Assembly: GCA_965178125.1 (NCBI GenBank)
Contig: OZ237755.1
Span: 744,001 to 808,000 of the forward strand
Direction: 5' to 3'
From: Bilabrum cf. latius
Taxonomy: Eukaryota; Bigyra: Bicosoecida; Bigyra; Bicosoecida
Length of the DNA: 64,000 nt
A model generated the notes under the pieces. That model saw nothing but the letters and a program-made list of their open reading frames with translations. It was not told where the DNA came from and searched no databases. Below are positions 22,476 through 31,495 of this stretch, piece by piece; within the stretch, counting starts at the first letter, position 1; each line of letters opens with the position of its first letter. The position numbers and the translations under genes were made by a program.

Positions 22476-25400
22476 TCACGCAGGAGCCGCAGCGACGACG
22501 TTCCTTAACCTCACTCCGTCCGTACGACCGCTTCCATTGACTGAATCCTAATCTACCGCATCCGGATCCCCCCCTCCCTTCTCTTCACCTCCCTCCCCTT
22601 CCAACCCGACCGCCTCGTCGTCGCCGAGCACGTTCCCATCCTCATCCGTCTCTTCTGCGGGCCGGTCGCTCGACACTGGGTACATGCATCGCTGCCCCAG
22701 GTAAAGGAAGAAGATCAGGTCGTCTCGGAACACCGAGATGCGGTGCAGCAGAGGCATCCTGATCACGAACGCAAAGATATCGTCGATGAAAGTGTTGATG
22801 GAACGGTACGCGAGGTGCTTCCACGGCAGCGCCCGCACGCTCTTCAGCCTGTAGTTCACCCACAGCTGCGGAGTCATCGCGACGAAGCCGAACGCGTACA
22901 CGGCACCCACTCCCGCGGACAGAGACCAATCATACCACGACTTGTGCTCGCTGTACACGAGCGAGTGAAGCGCGGCACCCACCACGAGCGGAACCATAAC
23001 AAGATACAGGGAGTGCGTTGCCTCCCTGTCATACTTTGCAGTTCTGGAGTATGTCGCCATGGCGCTCCTCGCGAGCTGCTCGTCGTACCTGGGCCACGGC
23101 AGGCCGAGCGTGTGTCCCCACAGTCCCTTTGAGCCGGTGTGCTCCATCGAGGCACCGTCCCACACAATCCCGTAGGCCTTGCACACCTTCCAACCCTGCA
23201 TGAACAGCATGGCGAAATGGGGCACGGTGACAAGCAGGGAGGCGCCGTTCTCGTACAGGTACAGTCCGATGACAACCTGCATGACGAGGTTTGTTTGCAG
23301 CACGCTGGCGCTGAGTCCCCTGAGCCGCTTGGCGTTCTGCCAGTACTCTAGGTCTGAGAGAAAGCTCAGCACGTCGAGACAGATGTGCGCAACAGAAATA
23401 GCGAACGTGAGAACTAGAAGCCACATGGGAGTCTCAGTGAAAAGCCCAATGACGTCGTCCGTCTCTTTCTCGCCCGCGCTGAGCGCCTCCATCTGGCCCA
23501 TGGCCTGTGACATGATGTCCATAAACATGACCCGGGTGGGGCCAGCCACCTCCACGTCCAGCTGCAGGGGCAGTAGCAGCCCGTCATCGCTTTCATTCAA
23601 GTATACCAGGTGGTCCCGCGTCGGCTTGAGCTCGTTGGCATACGACACGGGTAGGTACCTCACGCCTGAGTCTCTTCTAGGCTGCTGGCCGTCTCGCAGC
23701 CATAGAGGGAGCGAGTCGATCGCCGCGGCATTTGCTTCGAGGTCGGTGCTCAAGGCGTGATCATCGAGCCCGAGCGCCTTACGTGCCTTCCGCACGGCGG
23801 CGGTGGCTCGCTTTGCCCTGGGCAGCTGCACCGTCTGAAGCCTGTATCGCATCAGGGCGGGTACCTCATCCACAGGGTACCGATTCCCGTCCATCACAAT
23901 CCGGACCTGGGCCCTAGAGGCCAGGTGAGGAACAAGATCCGCGGGTTTAACCACCTCTGCTAGCTGCTCCTCCAGATCTTCCCCTTGGTAGCCCAGCCTG
24001 CGCAGCTTGGATTCTTTGGCTCGGAGCGTCCTGTTCCATGCCGAGTGCACGCGTGCCTCTGCCTGTCCCTTCTCCCAGTCGATCCTGGTCCAGTTCTGGG
24101 TGGTGTTCCCTGTCAACAGGAACATTCGCTTGGGGGTGGGCTTGAACTCTGCCTGTCGGATCATGGGGCCGGCGGAGACAACCCTCCGCCAGAAGACCGG
24201 GCGGGCATCGCGAGAATCAGGTCGGGCAACTGCGGCCCCAGCACTGGGGTCCTACTCAACTGGCTCCCTTTCTAGAAGTACGGACACTGAGCAGAGCTTG
24301 GCGCTGCTTTCCTTGCCGGCGTACAGAGCTTGCGCGAAGGATCGCACGGCCGCCGCAGACTTGCCGTTCCACGGCTTGAGCTCGAGGGCACCTCGCGGGA
24401 GCACCCAATGGGTGCCCGACTCGCTGCCCTGGTCCTGGACCCCATGGGTATCCTCTTCATGTGACGAGTGCGCCGTGTCCCCTTCTTCGAAAGACCGCGC
24501 GAACTCCCTCGCTTCCTCCAGCTCCGTGCTCCAGTCGCTCACCTTGCTGCCCCTCGCCCTCCACGCCTCCACTAGCGCCCGCACGGAGTCCTCCACGCCG
24601 TCCTCACCATCGTGCGCTGCACCCTGCGACCGAGCAGCCGTCCCGATGGCAGACACGCCCCATCGCACCAGCGCGGGGATGATCCCGCTGCCCTAGCCCA
24701 CCAGACCTGCCACCGTCTCACCGTGCTCGTCCGTCGCCAGCCGAGGCCCGGGGGTGCCCAGTCCCAGCTGGGTGCGGCGGGCGGTTGCAACCGGGTCACC
24801 AGCAGTTACCAGGGCGCTGGAGCTGCCGTTGTCAAAGGCGCCCCAGCCGTGCCCTCCCGGACCCAGGCCCAGCCTTGGACCCGCGAGAGCTGCCAGGCCC
24901 ATGCCCCTTGCGGTGGCGTTTGCGACCAGCAGCCCCGCAATGCAGTCACGTGCTGCCTGTGCTCTCGCTTCATCTTCACTTTCCGACGAACTGTCATTGT
25001 CGGACGCATCCCCATCGGCTGCACTGCCGCTCCGACGGAGCACGCGGCCAGCTTCGAGGGCTGCCGGGGTGCAAAGCGAGATCGCGGCTTTCTCAAGAGC
25101 ATGGTCAGCCCCCGATATCCCATGTGGCGAGCCATTAAGAGCAAAACCGTGGTCATACACGCCAAAAATGAGCCCTGGGTTGATGAGTAGAGGGCTGTCG
25201 TGCGACCTCCCCTTGAAGGCCGGCCGTCCTTTACAACCGTACAGAATGGTCCGAACGCGCTCTCCTTCCGCCCACACAGGTGCCATTGCAGGTTTGTACT
25301 ATCCATGCTCATCAACTTCAGACAGCTGCGGTGCGACGAGGCCAGTGATCATGTACGCCGACCACGAAAAGTACAAGAGCACCAGTGTCACAACGATCGT

Positions 25401-25559
25401 ACCGAGTGAGCAGTACCCCCAGCAGCATGGTCGCGTAAGACACGAGAGCGTTGAGGTAGATTGGTCGTCCGGACTCTCCTTCAGTAGCTCCGCTACGGTA
25501 ATTTCATCTTTGTTCGAGTCCTGCTGACCTGATGTGTCCTCGCTGCCTACGTGGCTCAT
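22476..25559 (-). CDS. CLPTM1: CLPTM1 family multipass membrane protein, 1,027 aa with UAG=Gln
   Basis: Member of the cleft lip and palate transmembrane protein 1 family, ER/Golgi membrane proteins (human CLPTM1L is a lipid scramblase). ATG 25559 is followed by an N-terminal hydrophobic segment (TIVVTLVLLYFSWSAYMITG). The diagnostic C-terminal half includes MWLLVLTFAISVAHICLDVL, FGFVAMTPQLWVNYRLKSV, NTFIDDIFAFVIRMPLLHR and FFLYLGQRCMYPV. TAGs at 25299, 24693, 24252 and 22548 are read as Gln. The last of these would have ended the protein ~24 residues early, and the frame ends at TGA 22476-22478. It is longer than the usual ~670 residues because of a Ser/Glu-rich, Gly/Ala-rich expansion between the first membrane segment and the lumenal domain. 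The Asp/Glu/Gly-rich cytosolic tail is typical of the family. Confidence 0.93.
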
Positions 25560-25729
25560 TTGCCCGATTCCGTGCAAACTTGGTCACAAGTACAGATAAA
25601 CGATGATTTGAACCTGATAGAATGGCTGCAGTCCCAAGTATACTGCAACAAAGGTCCCAAATAGCGAAATGTTCGGTCGGCTGCTTGTTGCATCACACTG
25701 CAGTCTTCAAGAAGTTCTGCATCCTCGGG

Positions 25730-27142
25730 TCACTTCGCTCCCTTGCTCCGGTTCATGACTGCCCAGCCAACTGCAGCTGATGCTACAATCAGTGCGGTGC
25801 CAATGCCTCCGATGACCATACTGAACGCCCGCCTCGGTCCGCGGTCGCCACCCCACCCCACCCTGCTGCCGTGGCCACTTGTTCCGGGGACGTCACCAGA
25901 CGCTCCGGCCCTGTGCTCAACCACTGGCAGGGAGGCCTGCGCCCGAACAGCTGAATCAATGGCTTTAGCGCGGGCAGAGGATGCAAGCATCACGCCGATG
26001 GCGGCCCCGCCCGCCGCAGCCATCAGAGCAAGTGCTCCGGGCACGGCGATGCTCACACCAGTGTGCGAGCTGCCGTCCTGACCCCCAACGGCGCTGGCCA
26101 TGGCCACCTCAGGCGCCGATGGGGCCGGCCCCTTATAGCCAGCATCTCCAACCGCGCTGAAGCTATTTGTCCCCACCTTCCCGCCGACCAGCAGGTTGTT
26201 CCCAGTCCGGGCCTCCCACTCCCGCGCGTGACTGGACTGCACCCACCAGAACAGACTCGATATGAGGTGGCTGGGCAGGGTCAGCGGCTTGGGTACGCGA
26301 ACGGTCGAGCCTCCCGTCAGGGTAGTCGTCACACCGGCCGGTACCAGCCCCAGCACGACCCGCAGCTGCTGCTCGATCCGATCTCGGTTGGAAGCAGATC
26401 CTCTTTGCTGACCGCCTCCGACGCCTCGGAGAGGATCCGGGTCCGCCACAGCGAGCAGCTGTTGCGGGCACACTTCAGCAATCTCGATGAACTCTCCTTC
26501 CTCTTCCAGGCCCCCGCCAGCGCCGGCTTCCCTCTGCGACGAGCGCACTTCGCAGTAGCACAAATGCTGGGCGTTGCCACCAGTTCCCACGGCCGACGTG
26601 CTGCTACCGACGTAGCGAACGTCAGCAGCAGCCACCTTGTACCCAAGTTCCTCGTGAATTTCTTTGACTGCTGTTTGTACTACAGTAAGTGACGGATCAT
26701 CAAGCAAGCCGGCGCAAGGCTCCAACGTCACGCCCTCCCAGAATGGTAGGCCGCGCCCCCCCTGGCCCTGCGCCTCTGAGAAAATGCTCGCACAACCGGC
26801 GGGGCTTTTGACACTATTCGTCTGCCCCACCGCATTATCGTTCGATTCTACAGCATCCTTCACGGGGGTAGGATAGCTGCTGCCGGCAACTGCTTGTCGC
26901 GCGGCTGAGGTGTACACTGCAGGGCGGAACTACCTAACCAAAACAAACTGCTCAGTGTCTCTATTTAGAACTAATACAGTGACGGATGACATTTGGACCG
27001 TCGCATCCCATACTCTGCGGGCTTGACCCTGCATAAATCGTATTCGAATCGGTCGAATGAAACGAGACCTCTCCTCTAGAGGGGCCTCTTTCCAATCACT
27101 GACAGAAGGTATCGCAGTTGAGCCTTCACCAGATTCCGACAT
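25730..27142 (-). CDS. NUDT14-like Nudix hydrolase with C-terminal membrane anchor, 470 aa
   Basis: Likely hydrolyses nucleoside-diphosphate sugars such as UDP-glucose. ATG 27142. A TAG at 26930 (residue 71) interrupts LVLNRDTEQFVLVR-[TAG]-FRPAVY, where NUDT14-type enzymes have V-K-Q-F-R-P-A-V-Y, so TAG occupies the conserved Gln. The Nudix box is complete (GLLDDPSLTVVQTAVKEIHE then ELG, residues 145-167), with Lys in place of Arg in REUXEE, as in NUDT14. The C-terminal 200 residues are atypical: a Gly/Ala hydrophobic stretch and a final segment FSMVIGGIGTALIVASAAVG before a short basic tail, suggesting a tail anchor. The stop is TGA 25730-25732. A tRNA gene lies 86 bp upstream on the same strand. 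Confidence 0.88.
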
Positions 27143-27227
27143 GGGCGCAAAACACAGAGTTGAGCAGCAATAATGATCGCCTCGGTTGGATGTATTGCTC
27201 GTTCTCGCATAAACAAAAAACGAAAAC

Positions 27228-27308
27228 GACAGCAGCAGGATTCGAACCTGCGCGGGCGAAGCCCAATTGATTTCGAGTCAATCCCAATAACCACTCTGGC
27301 ATGCTGTC
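27228..27308 (-). tRNA. tRNA-Ser (anticodon CGA)
   Basis: On the minus strand a 7-bp acceptor stem GACAGCA/TGCTGTC encloses a D-arm, the anticodon stem ATTGA/TCAAT with loop CTCGAAA (anticodon CGA, codon UCG), and a long variable arm (GGGCTTCGCCC) typical of class II Ser tRNAs. A T-arm with GGTTCGAATCC (B box) follows. It has no intron. A run of T residues 4-12 nt beyond the 3' end (27216-27224) would terminate RNA polymerase III. It reads a serine codon, so it is not the expected suppressor of UAG. Confidence 0.96.
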
Positions 27309-27927
27309 ATTACCCTTCTTAGACAAATTAACAATTATAGATCATATGATGTTTGATTGATGAGGGGAGGAAGACCAACTCTGAATAGCTAGGATGAAGC
27401 CCTAACGACTCGATAGCATACGCAAGCCGCAGCTCAGTCGAGGCAAGCAAAATAGCCTGTATCATCCGGTCAAGCCTTCACAGAATGACCTGCTACGGAG
27501 ACCCGCCGCAGCGATGATGCATTTGCTCGTACCCAGTTCCCGCTCAAGGTCGGGCTGCAGGTCCCAGGAGAGGACGTCAGCGAGCTCATTGTCAGCGAGA
27601 GATGAAAGGAGCGTAGCGCATCACTCGGAATCGGAGCGATCGTTCATCGCGTTCTTAGTCTCGGCGCTGCTGCTGTGTTTGCTTGATTCGCTTGTCATTG
27701 CTGCATGCCAGGACTCGTGATTTCGAGCGCTGCGCCCTGTTGCTTTGCTGAACTTACACTCATTCTATTGATTGTCATTGCTCATGCACTGAAGTTCAAA
27801 CGCTGCCAGCCTGTACACGACTCTACTGGCAACCGTAGCGGGCAAGTTGCTCGGAGCAAGTGCTCCAGATTGCAACCAAAGCAGAGCACAACTCCTGGCA
27901 CTCAGTGCAGCAAGAGCCTTTCCCAAA
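27309..27927. other. Intergenic region with one doubtful small ORF
   Basis: Between the tRNA and the 3' end of the minus-strand gene at 27928. A plus-strand ORF 27514-27720 (68 codons, ATG to TGA) would encode a short protein with a C-terminal hydrophobic segment SFIAFLVSALLLCLL. Composition is not strongly coding and no family fits, so I leave it uncalled. Nothing else is evident. Confidence 0.3.
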
Positions 27928-29296
27928 TCACGACCGCCCCCCGTCCCGGTCCCACTCAGACGAGCGGCCGCCACTGCTGCGCCGGTTGTCCCTCCTCTGA
28001 CGCCTCCTCTCAAAAGCGGCTGCATCACTTGGCGACAGGCCGTCCATCCCGGACCCCCAGGCGTCACTACCACCATGCGATGCACCTTCCGGACCAGAGT
28101 CGCGACGCCGGTGGTCCCTCGTGTACCCTCCAATCGAGCCCCTGATCGACTCGTCATCACCAGCACCAGCACCAGCACCCACGTCGTCGAGTCCGCCCCC
28201 AATCCCGGAGAGACCCAGCCCTAGCCCCCCGCCGCCCACAGACACGCCACCACTCGTCACACCATCGACGTCGCGTGGGTCGTACACCTGATCCCCGCTG
28301 GACCCACCTGCCCCTGTCCCCCTGTCTCTGTCTCTGCCGCTGCTGCCGTCGCCTCCAAAGTACTCGTCAGGGCTGAAGAACTCGCCGTCGCTGCTCGATT
28401 CCTCTGGCGCCTGGGCAGAGTACGGGTCTCTCAGATCGTCAGAAGGGGCAGGCGCCGCAGATCGCGGAGCCGACCCTGCTGCTCTGCCCGGCGGAGTGTC
28501 GCGGTCGGCTGCTCGTCGCGAGAAGGAGGTGCTCCGGCCGTCGCTCTGATCCGCCTTTGTGCTCGCTCCAGCCTCTTTTGCCCTCTTTGGGAGCTGCTCT
28601 CCAATCAAATTCACGTATTCTCCCATTTGACTACGAGAGGACCCCGTGCTCCCCTTCACGATGTCGTTGATAGGGGCGCCCTCGGCAAGCTCGTAGATGA
28701 TCGTGAGCGGCGCGACAGGGTCTTGACCAGGCTTGCGCTTCTGGTTCCGCTCCGTCGCGACCTCAACGCACTAAAGGTACACGTTTGGATCTGGATAAAC
28801 ATTCTTGTAAGCTTGCAGGGCTGCTTCATATTCTGCACCATACTCAGGATGGCTCAAAACGTACTCCATCGAGGCCATCCTGAACGTTGGCTACCCTTTC
28901 GTGCGTTCAAACTAGCTGCGATACAAATAAGGATGTTTGCTCAATAAAAGAGGAGTATCAATATCCCAATTGTGGGGGCAATGAACCAGCGTGTCCTACT
29001 TACAGTGCTCCGATTGCAGTTGCGACAAGAGATCTGTAATTGCGTACTTTTGGAAACCTCCGAGAAGCTATCGTGCACATGGAATACGTGCCTAGTCCCC
29101 ATACAATTCCACTCAACGCGCCAATCATGAATCCGGCCCTGTGATTCTGAACCATGAACTCGCGGACTTCGCCCCGGGCGGTCTTCTCTTCGCTCATTTT
29201 CTGCAGCGCGAGGTCTGCAGCCGTGAACGCCTCGATGTGTCGCTTCATATTAAAGTCTTTCAAGCTATCTTTGGACAGACCGCGGCTGCTCGCCAT
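27928..29296 (-). CDS. Two-exon membrane protein of unknown function, 426 aa
   Basis: Exon 1 (29004-29296) starts at ATG 29296 (MASSRGLSKDSLKDF) and contains one hydrophobic stretch, AGFMIGALSGIVWGLGTYSM, followed by a basic loop and a second weak hydrophobic stretch. An 88-nt intron (28916-29003) joins it in phase 2 to exon 2. Exon 2 begins with TAG codons at 28912 and 28891 (Gln) and continues as a charged helical part with a third TAG (28771). The C-terminal 200 residues are Gly/Ser/Asp/Arg-rich and disordered. The stop is TGA 27928-27930. Without splicing the two halves look like unrelated ORFs. The layout of a small helical membrane module after a charged N-terminus is faintly reminiscent of OCIA-domain proteins, but I cannot support that name. 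Confidence 0.7.
28916..29003 (-). other. Intron of the membrane-protein gene, 88 nt
   Basis: Minus-strand donor GTAAGT and acceptor TTTGTATCGCAG, phase 2. The length is not a multiple of 3, so splicing is needed to join the exons. The unspliced frame would stop at TAA 29000-29002. Confidence 0.75.
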
Positions 29297-29614
29297 GATT
29301 CTCGCAGATTTGTGCAGGAACGATAGATCTACGTGGTACAAACTACCGTGCAGTGCAGCTTTCCACGGCCAAAGAATTGGTTGGTTTGGATGATGTGGTG
29401 ATGTGGCGGCAGGCACGGGCATGCATACGAATACAGATGAAAGCGCGACACGCAAATGGAGTCCGAGCGTTCTTCCTAGTGGGCCATTCAAGGCGGACTA
29501 CCTGCACAACCCCATCCCACGGCCCACTTGGACCGAGGCCTGCGATGATGCATCCAACCACACCATGATGATGATCCAGACAGCGCGTGCAGCCTCCCTG
29601 CCACCACTGCAGGG
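29297..29614. other. Intergenic region, nothing specific seen
   Basis: Lies upstream of the membrane-protein gene and downstream of the GH28 gene, both on the minus strand. Open frames here are GC-driven shadows. No repeat or RNA gene is seen. Confidence 0.35.
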
Positions 29615-31201
29615 TCAGCAGTCGGTGCAGGGGGGAAGCAGCCCCCCAGTGCGGCACTGTTCCGGGATCCCATCCTGCTCGCTGCCTGTGCCCGACACGC
29701 TCGCGAACGCGTGGTTGCAGGCGAACCCGTTCACCGCTCCCTCATCCAAGCTGCTCACCGTCTCCTTGTCGAACCTCACGCTGTGGCAGGGTCGATCCGG
29801 GGTGCACTCGAGCCAGGCAGACCTGAAGGCGGGCTTCCCCGTCACCCGGATCCCTTCGTACGAGACATCTTCGATGAGGGGATGCACTCCCGGCTCGGGG
29901 GTCCATGCCTCTTGGCACGCCCTGTAGTTAGAGTTCAAGCCGCTCGTGTTCTGGCAGGCGTAGTACATCTGGATCTCAGAGACGAGGTCAACGGACCTCG
30001 CTTCGATGTTCCGGTATGTGATGTCTCGCAGTGTGCCGTTGGTGTGCGGGTCCATTTTGATGCGGTGTGCCGTGTGCCACCAGCGGGGCACGTACAAGGG
30101 CTCCTGGCCCCAGCCCCCGTCCACCACGGAGTCTTCGAACAGAACACCGGCGGTGTCCAGGCCGTGGGTCACGGTCAGCGGGGTCAGGCATGTCTGGTTC
30201 CGCACTGTGACGTTGCGGGTGCGGCCCTGTGGCGCCATGGAGTAGAATGCGGAGCAGTCGTCTCCGCTATGCACAACGTTGGAATCGTACAGCGCGTTCT
30301 CCACCGAGTCCATGTCAAGCCCGTCCACGTTGTGACCATCGTACTCAAAGGCATCCCTCATCACCGCGTACCTACCAGAGAAAGCGTCCACGAAGTTGCG
30401 CTGCACCAGGACGTTCTTGCAGAGCAATGGGTCGAACGTCCACTCGGGACTCTTGGTGATGTACAGGTCCCGCATCGTGAAACCATCGATTCCGATAGGA
30501 GCAATTGCGTCGGCCCGGGTGTTGTCTTTGCCGTTATTGAACCACCAAGCCTCTCCTGAACCGTCGATGGTGCTGCGCTCCTCGGGAGATCCGAACGCCC
30601 CCGCCCCTCGAAGCGTGACGTTAGAGACAAGCTCGTACTCGGTGCAGAACGGAGTGGCTCCGAGTGTCCGCGTCTTTGTGCCTCGCTGAAAAGTATAGCC
30701 ATACGCATGTGCGAGCCCGCGACCCTGAAACCATGCCTCAATCTCGGATGGATCTGACGTGGAGTTTGCGCACCGAGCGGCGTTGATGAGGCTTCCACGA
30801 TTCCTGCCGCCATGAGGGTTGATTATAAATGCGTAGTCCGAGTAGTTCTGCGAATACTTGACAAATACGCCGAAAAAAAAAAACGCTGCAGAAACACTTC
30901 GTAGTCCATCGGCAAGAGTAGCAATGCAAGCTTCGTAAGCACCCACCTTTGAGCCTACTAGCATGGATCCAGCATCAATGAAGAAGTCAACATTACTCTT
31001 GAGGAAGAGCGAGCCGGACCGAAACGAGTGACGCGACGGGAGAAAGACAGTTGCACCGCCAATCGACGAGGCTTCGTCAATCGCTCGCTGAATGGGAAGT
31101 GTGTCGTTCGCGTGCCCGTCTCCAACCGCTCCAAAATCTAGAACATTCAGTACCTTCGCAGATACGCATACTGCAGATACAACAGCTAGTGCGGCGCGCA
31201 T
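29615..31201 (-). CDS. Secreted GH28 polygalacturonase-like glycosidase, 495 aa, one intron
   Basis: Hydrolysis of pectin-type galacturonan is expected, outside the cell or in a vacuole. ATG 31201 begins a signal peptide (MRAALAVVSAVCVSA). The parallel beta-helix fold starts at VLDFGAVGDGHANDT. GH28 catalytic signatures follow: NVDGLDMDSVENALYDSNVV with the Asp of N-x-D-G, then SGDDCSAFYS (paired Asp), VTHGLDTAGV (catalytic-site His-Gly) and HRIKMDP (equivalent of RIK). A 99-nt GTGGGT...TTCGCAG intron (30848-30946) interrupts SMLVGSK/NYSDYAFI. Its length is a multiple of 3 and it has no stop, so it is easily mistaken for coding sequence. The stop is TGA 29615-29617. This is the only large gene here with no in-frame TAG. 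Suggests an organism that digests, or carries, plant- or alga-type polysaccharide. Confidence 0.9.
   Translation of the reverse strand: MRAALAVVSAVCVSAKVLNVLDFGAVGDGHANDTLPIQRAIDEASSIGGATVFLPSRHSFRSGSLFLKSNVDFFIDAGSMLVGSKVGAYEACIATLADGLRSVSAAFFFFGVFVKYSQNYSDYAFIINPHGGRNRGSLINAARCANSTSDPSEIEAWFQGRGLAHAYGYTFQRGTKTRTLGATPFCTEYELVSNVTLRGAGAFGSPEERSTIDGSGEAWWFNNGKDNTRADAIAPIGIDGFTMRDLYITKSPEWTFDPLLCKNVLVQRNFVDAFSGRYAVMRDAFEYDGHNVDGLDMDSVENALYDSNVVHSGDDCSAFYSMAPQGRTRNVTVRNQTCLTPLTVTHGLDTAGVLFEDSVVDGGWGQEPLYVPRWWHTAHRIKMDPHTNGTLRDITYRNIEARSVDLVSEIQMYYACQNTSGLNSNYRACQEAWTPEPGVHPLIEDVSYEGIRVTGKPAFRSAWLECTPDRPCHSVRFDKETVSSLDEGAVNGFACNHAFASVSGTGSEQDGIPEQCRTGGLLPPCTDC
30848..30946 (-). other. Intron of GH28 gene, 99 nt
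   Basis: Donor GTGGGT, acceptor GTATTCGCAG on the minus strand, phase 0, with a T-rich run inside. Removing it restores the family pattern G-S-K-N-Y-S-D-Y. Retained, it would add 33 residues including four consecutive Phe. Confidence 0.7.
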
Positions 31202-31379
31202 TTTCGATGGATCCAAGTGCCGACGCACCGCTGCGCGAGCATCGACCCGCACTTCCGGCTTCACCCCGGCGGCTCGCTGAGGCTGATTCGCCGCATGACG
31301 ATTGTATTCATAATGCTTGACCACAATGCAGACTGTCCCTGCCCCCACCCCCCCAACCCCTACCGGGGGCTGCCCGCCC

Positions 31380-31495
31380 GTAGGCACACCCCTCACTTGC
31401 CTCCCTCGCCCAGCATGGCGTCCACCTTCTCCTGCACGTAGGCACACCCCTCACTTGCCTCCCTCGCCCAGCATGGCATCCACCTTCTCCTGCAC
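31380..31495. repeat. 58-bp direct tandem duplication at the 3' end of the HisIE gene
   Basis: Copies 31380-31437 and 31438-31495 differ at a single base. Copy 2 contains the last codons and TGA (31451-31453) of HisIE. Copy 1 is an identical coding end plus stop, now stranded in the 3' UTR. It looks like a recent duplication that leaves the protein unchanged. Confidence 0.95.

Noticed and set aside
22082-22508. Repeat-encoded protein (SHTQHATRC... type)
   Set aside because: The frames are open only because the 32-bp repeat lacks stops. It lies after the TGA of the kinase gene and has no start context or domain.
27928-29002. Treating exon 2 (27928-28878) as a separate gene with its own Met
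   Set aside because: A good acceptor, matching phase 2 and in-frame TAG codons connect it to the upstream exon.
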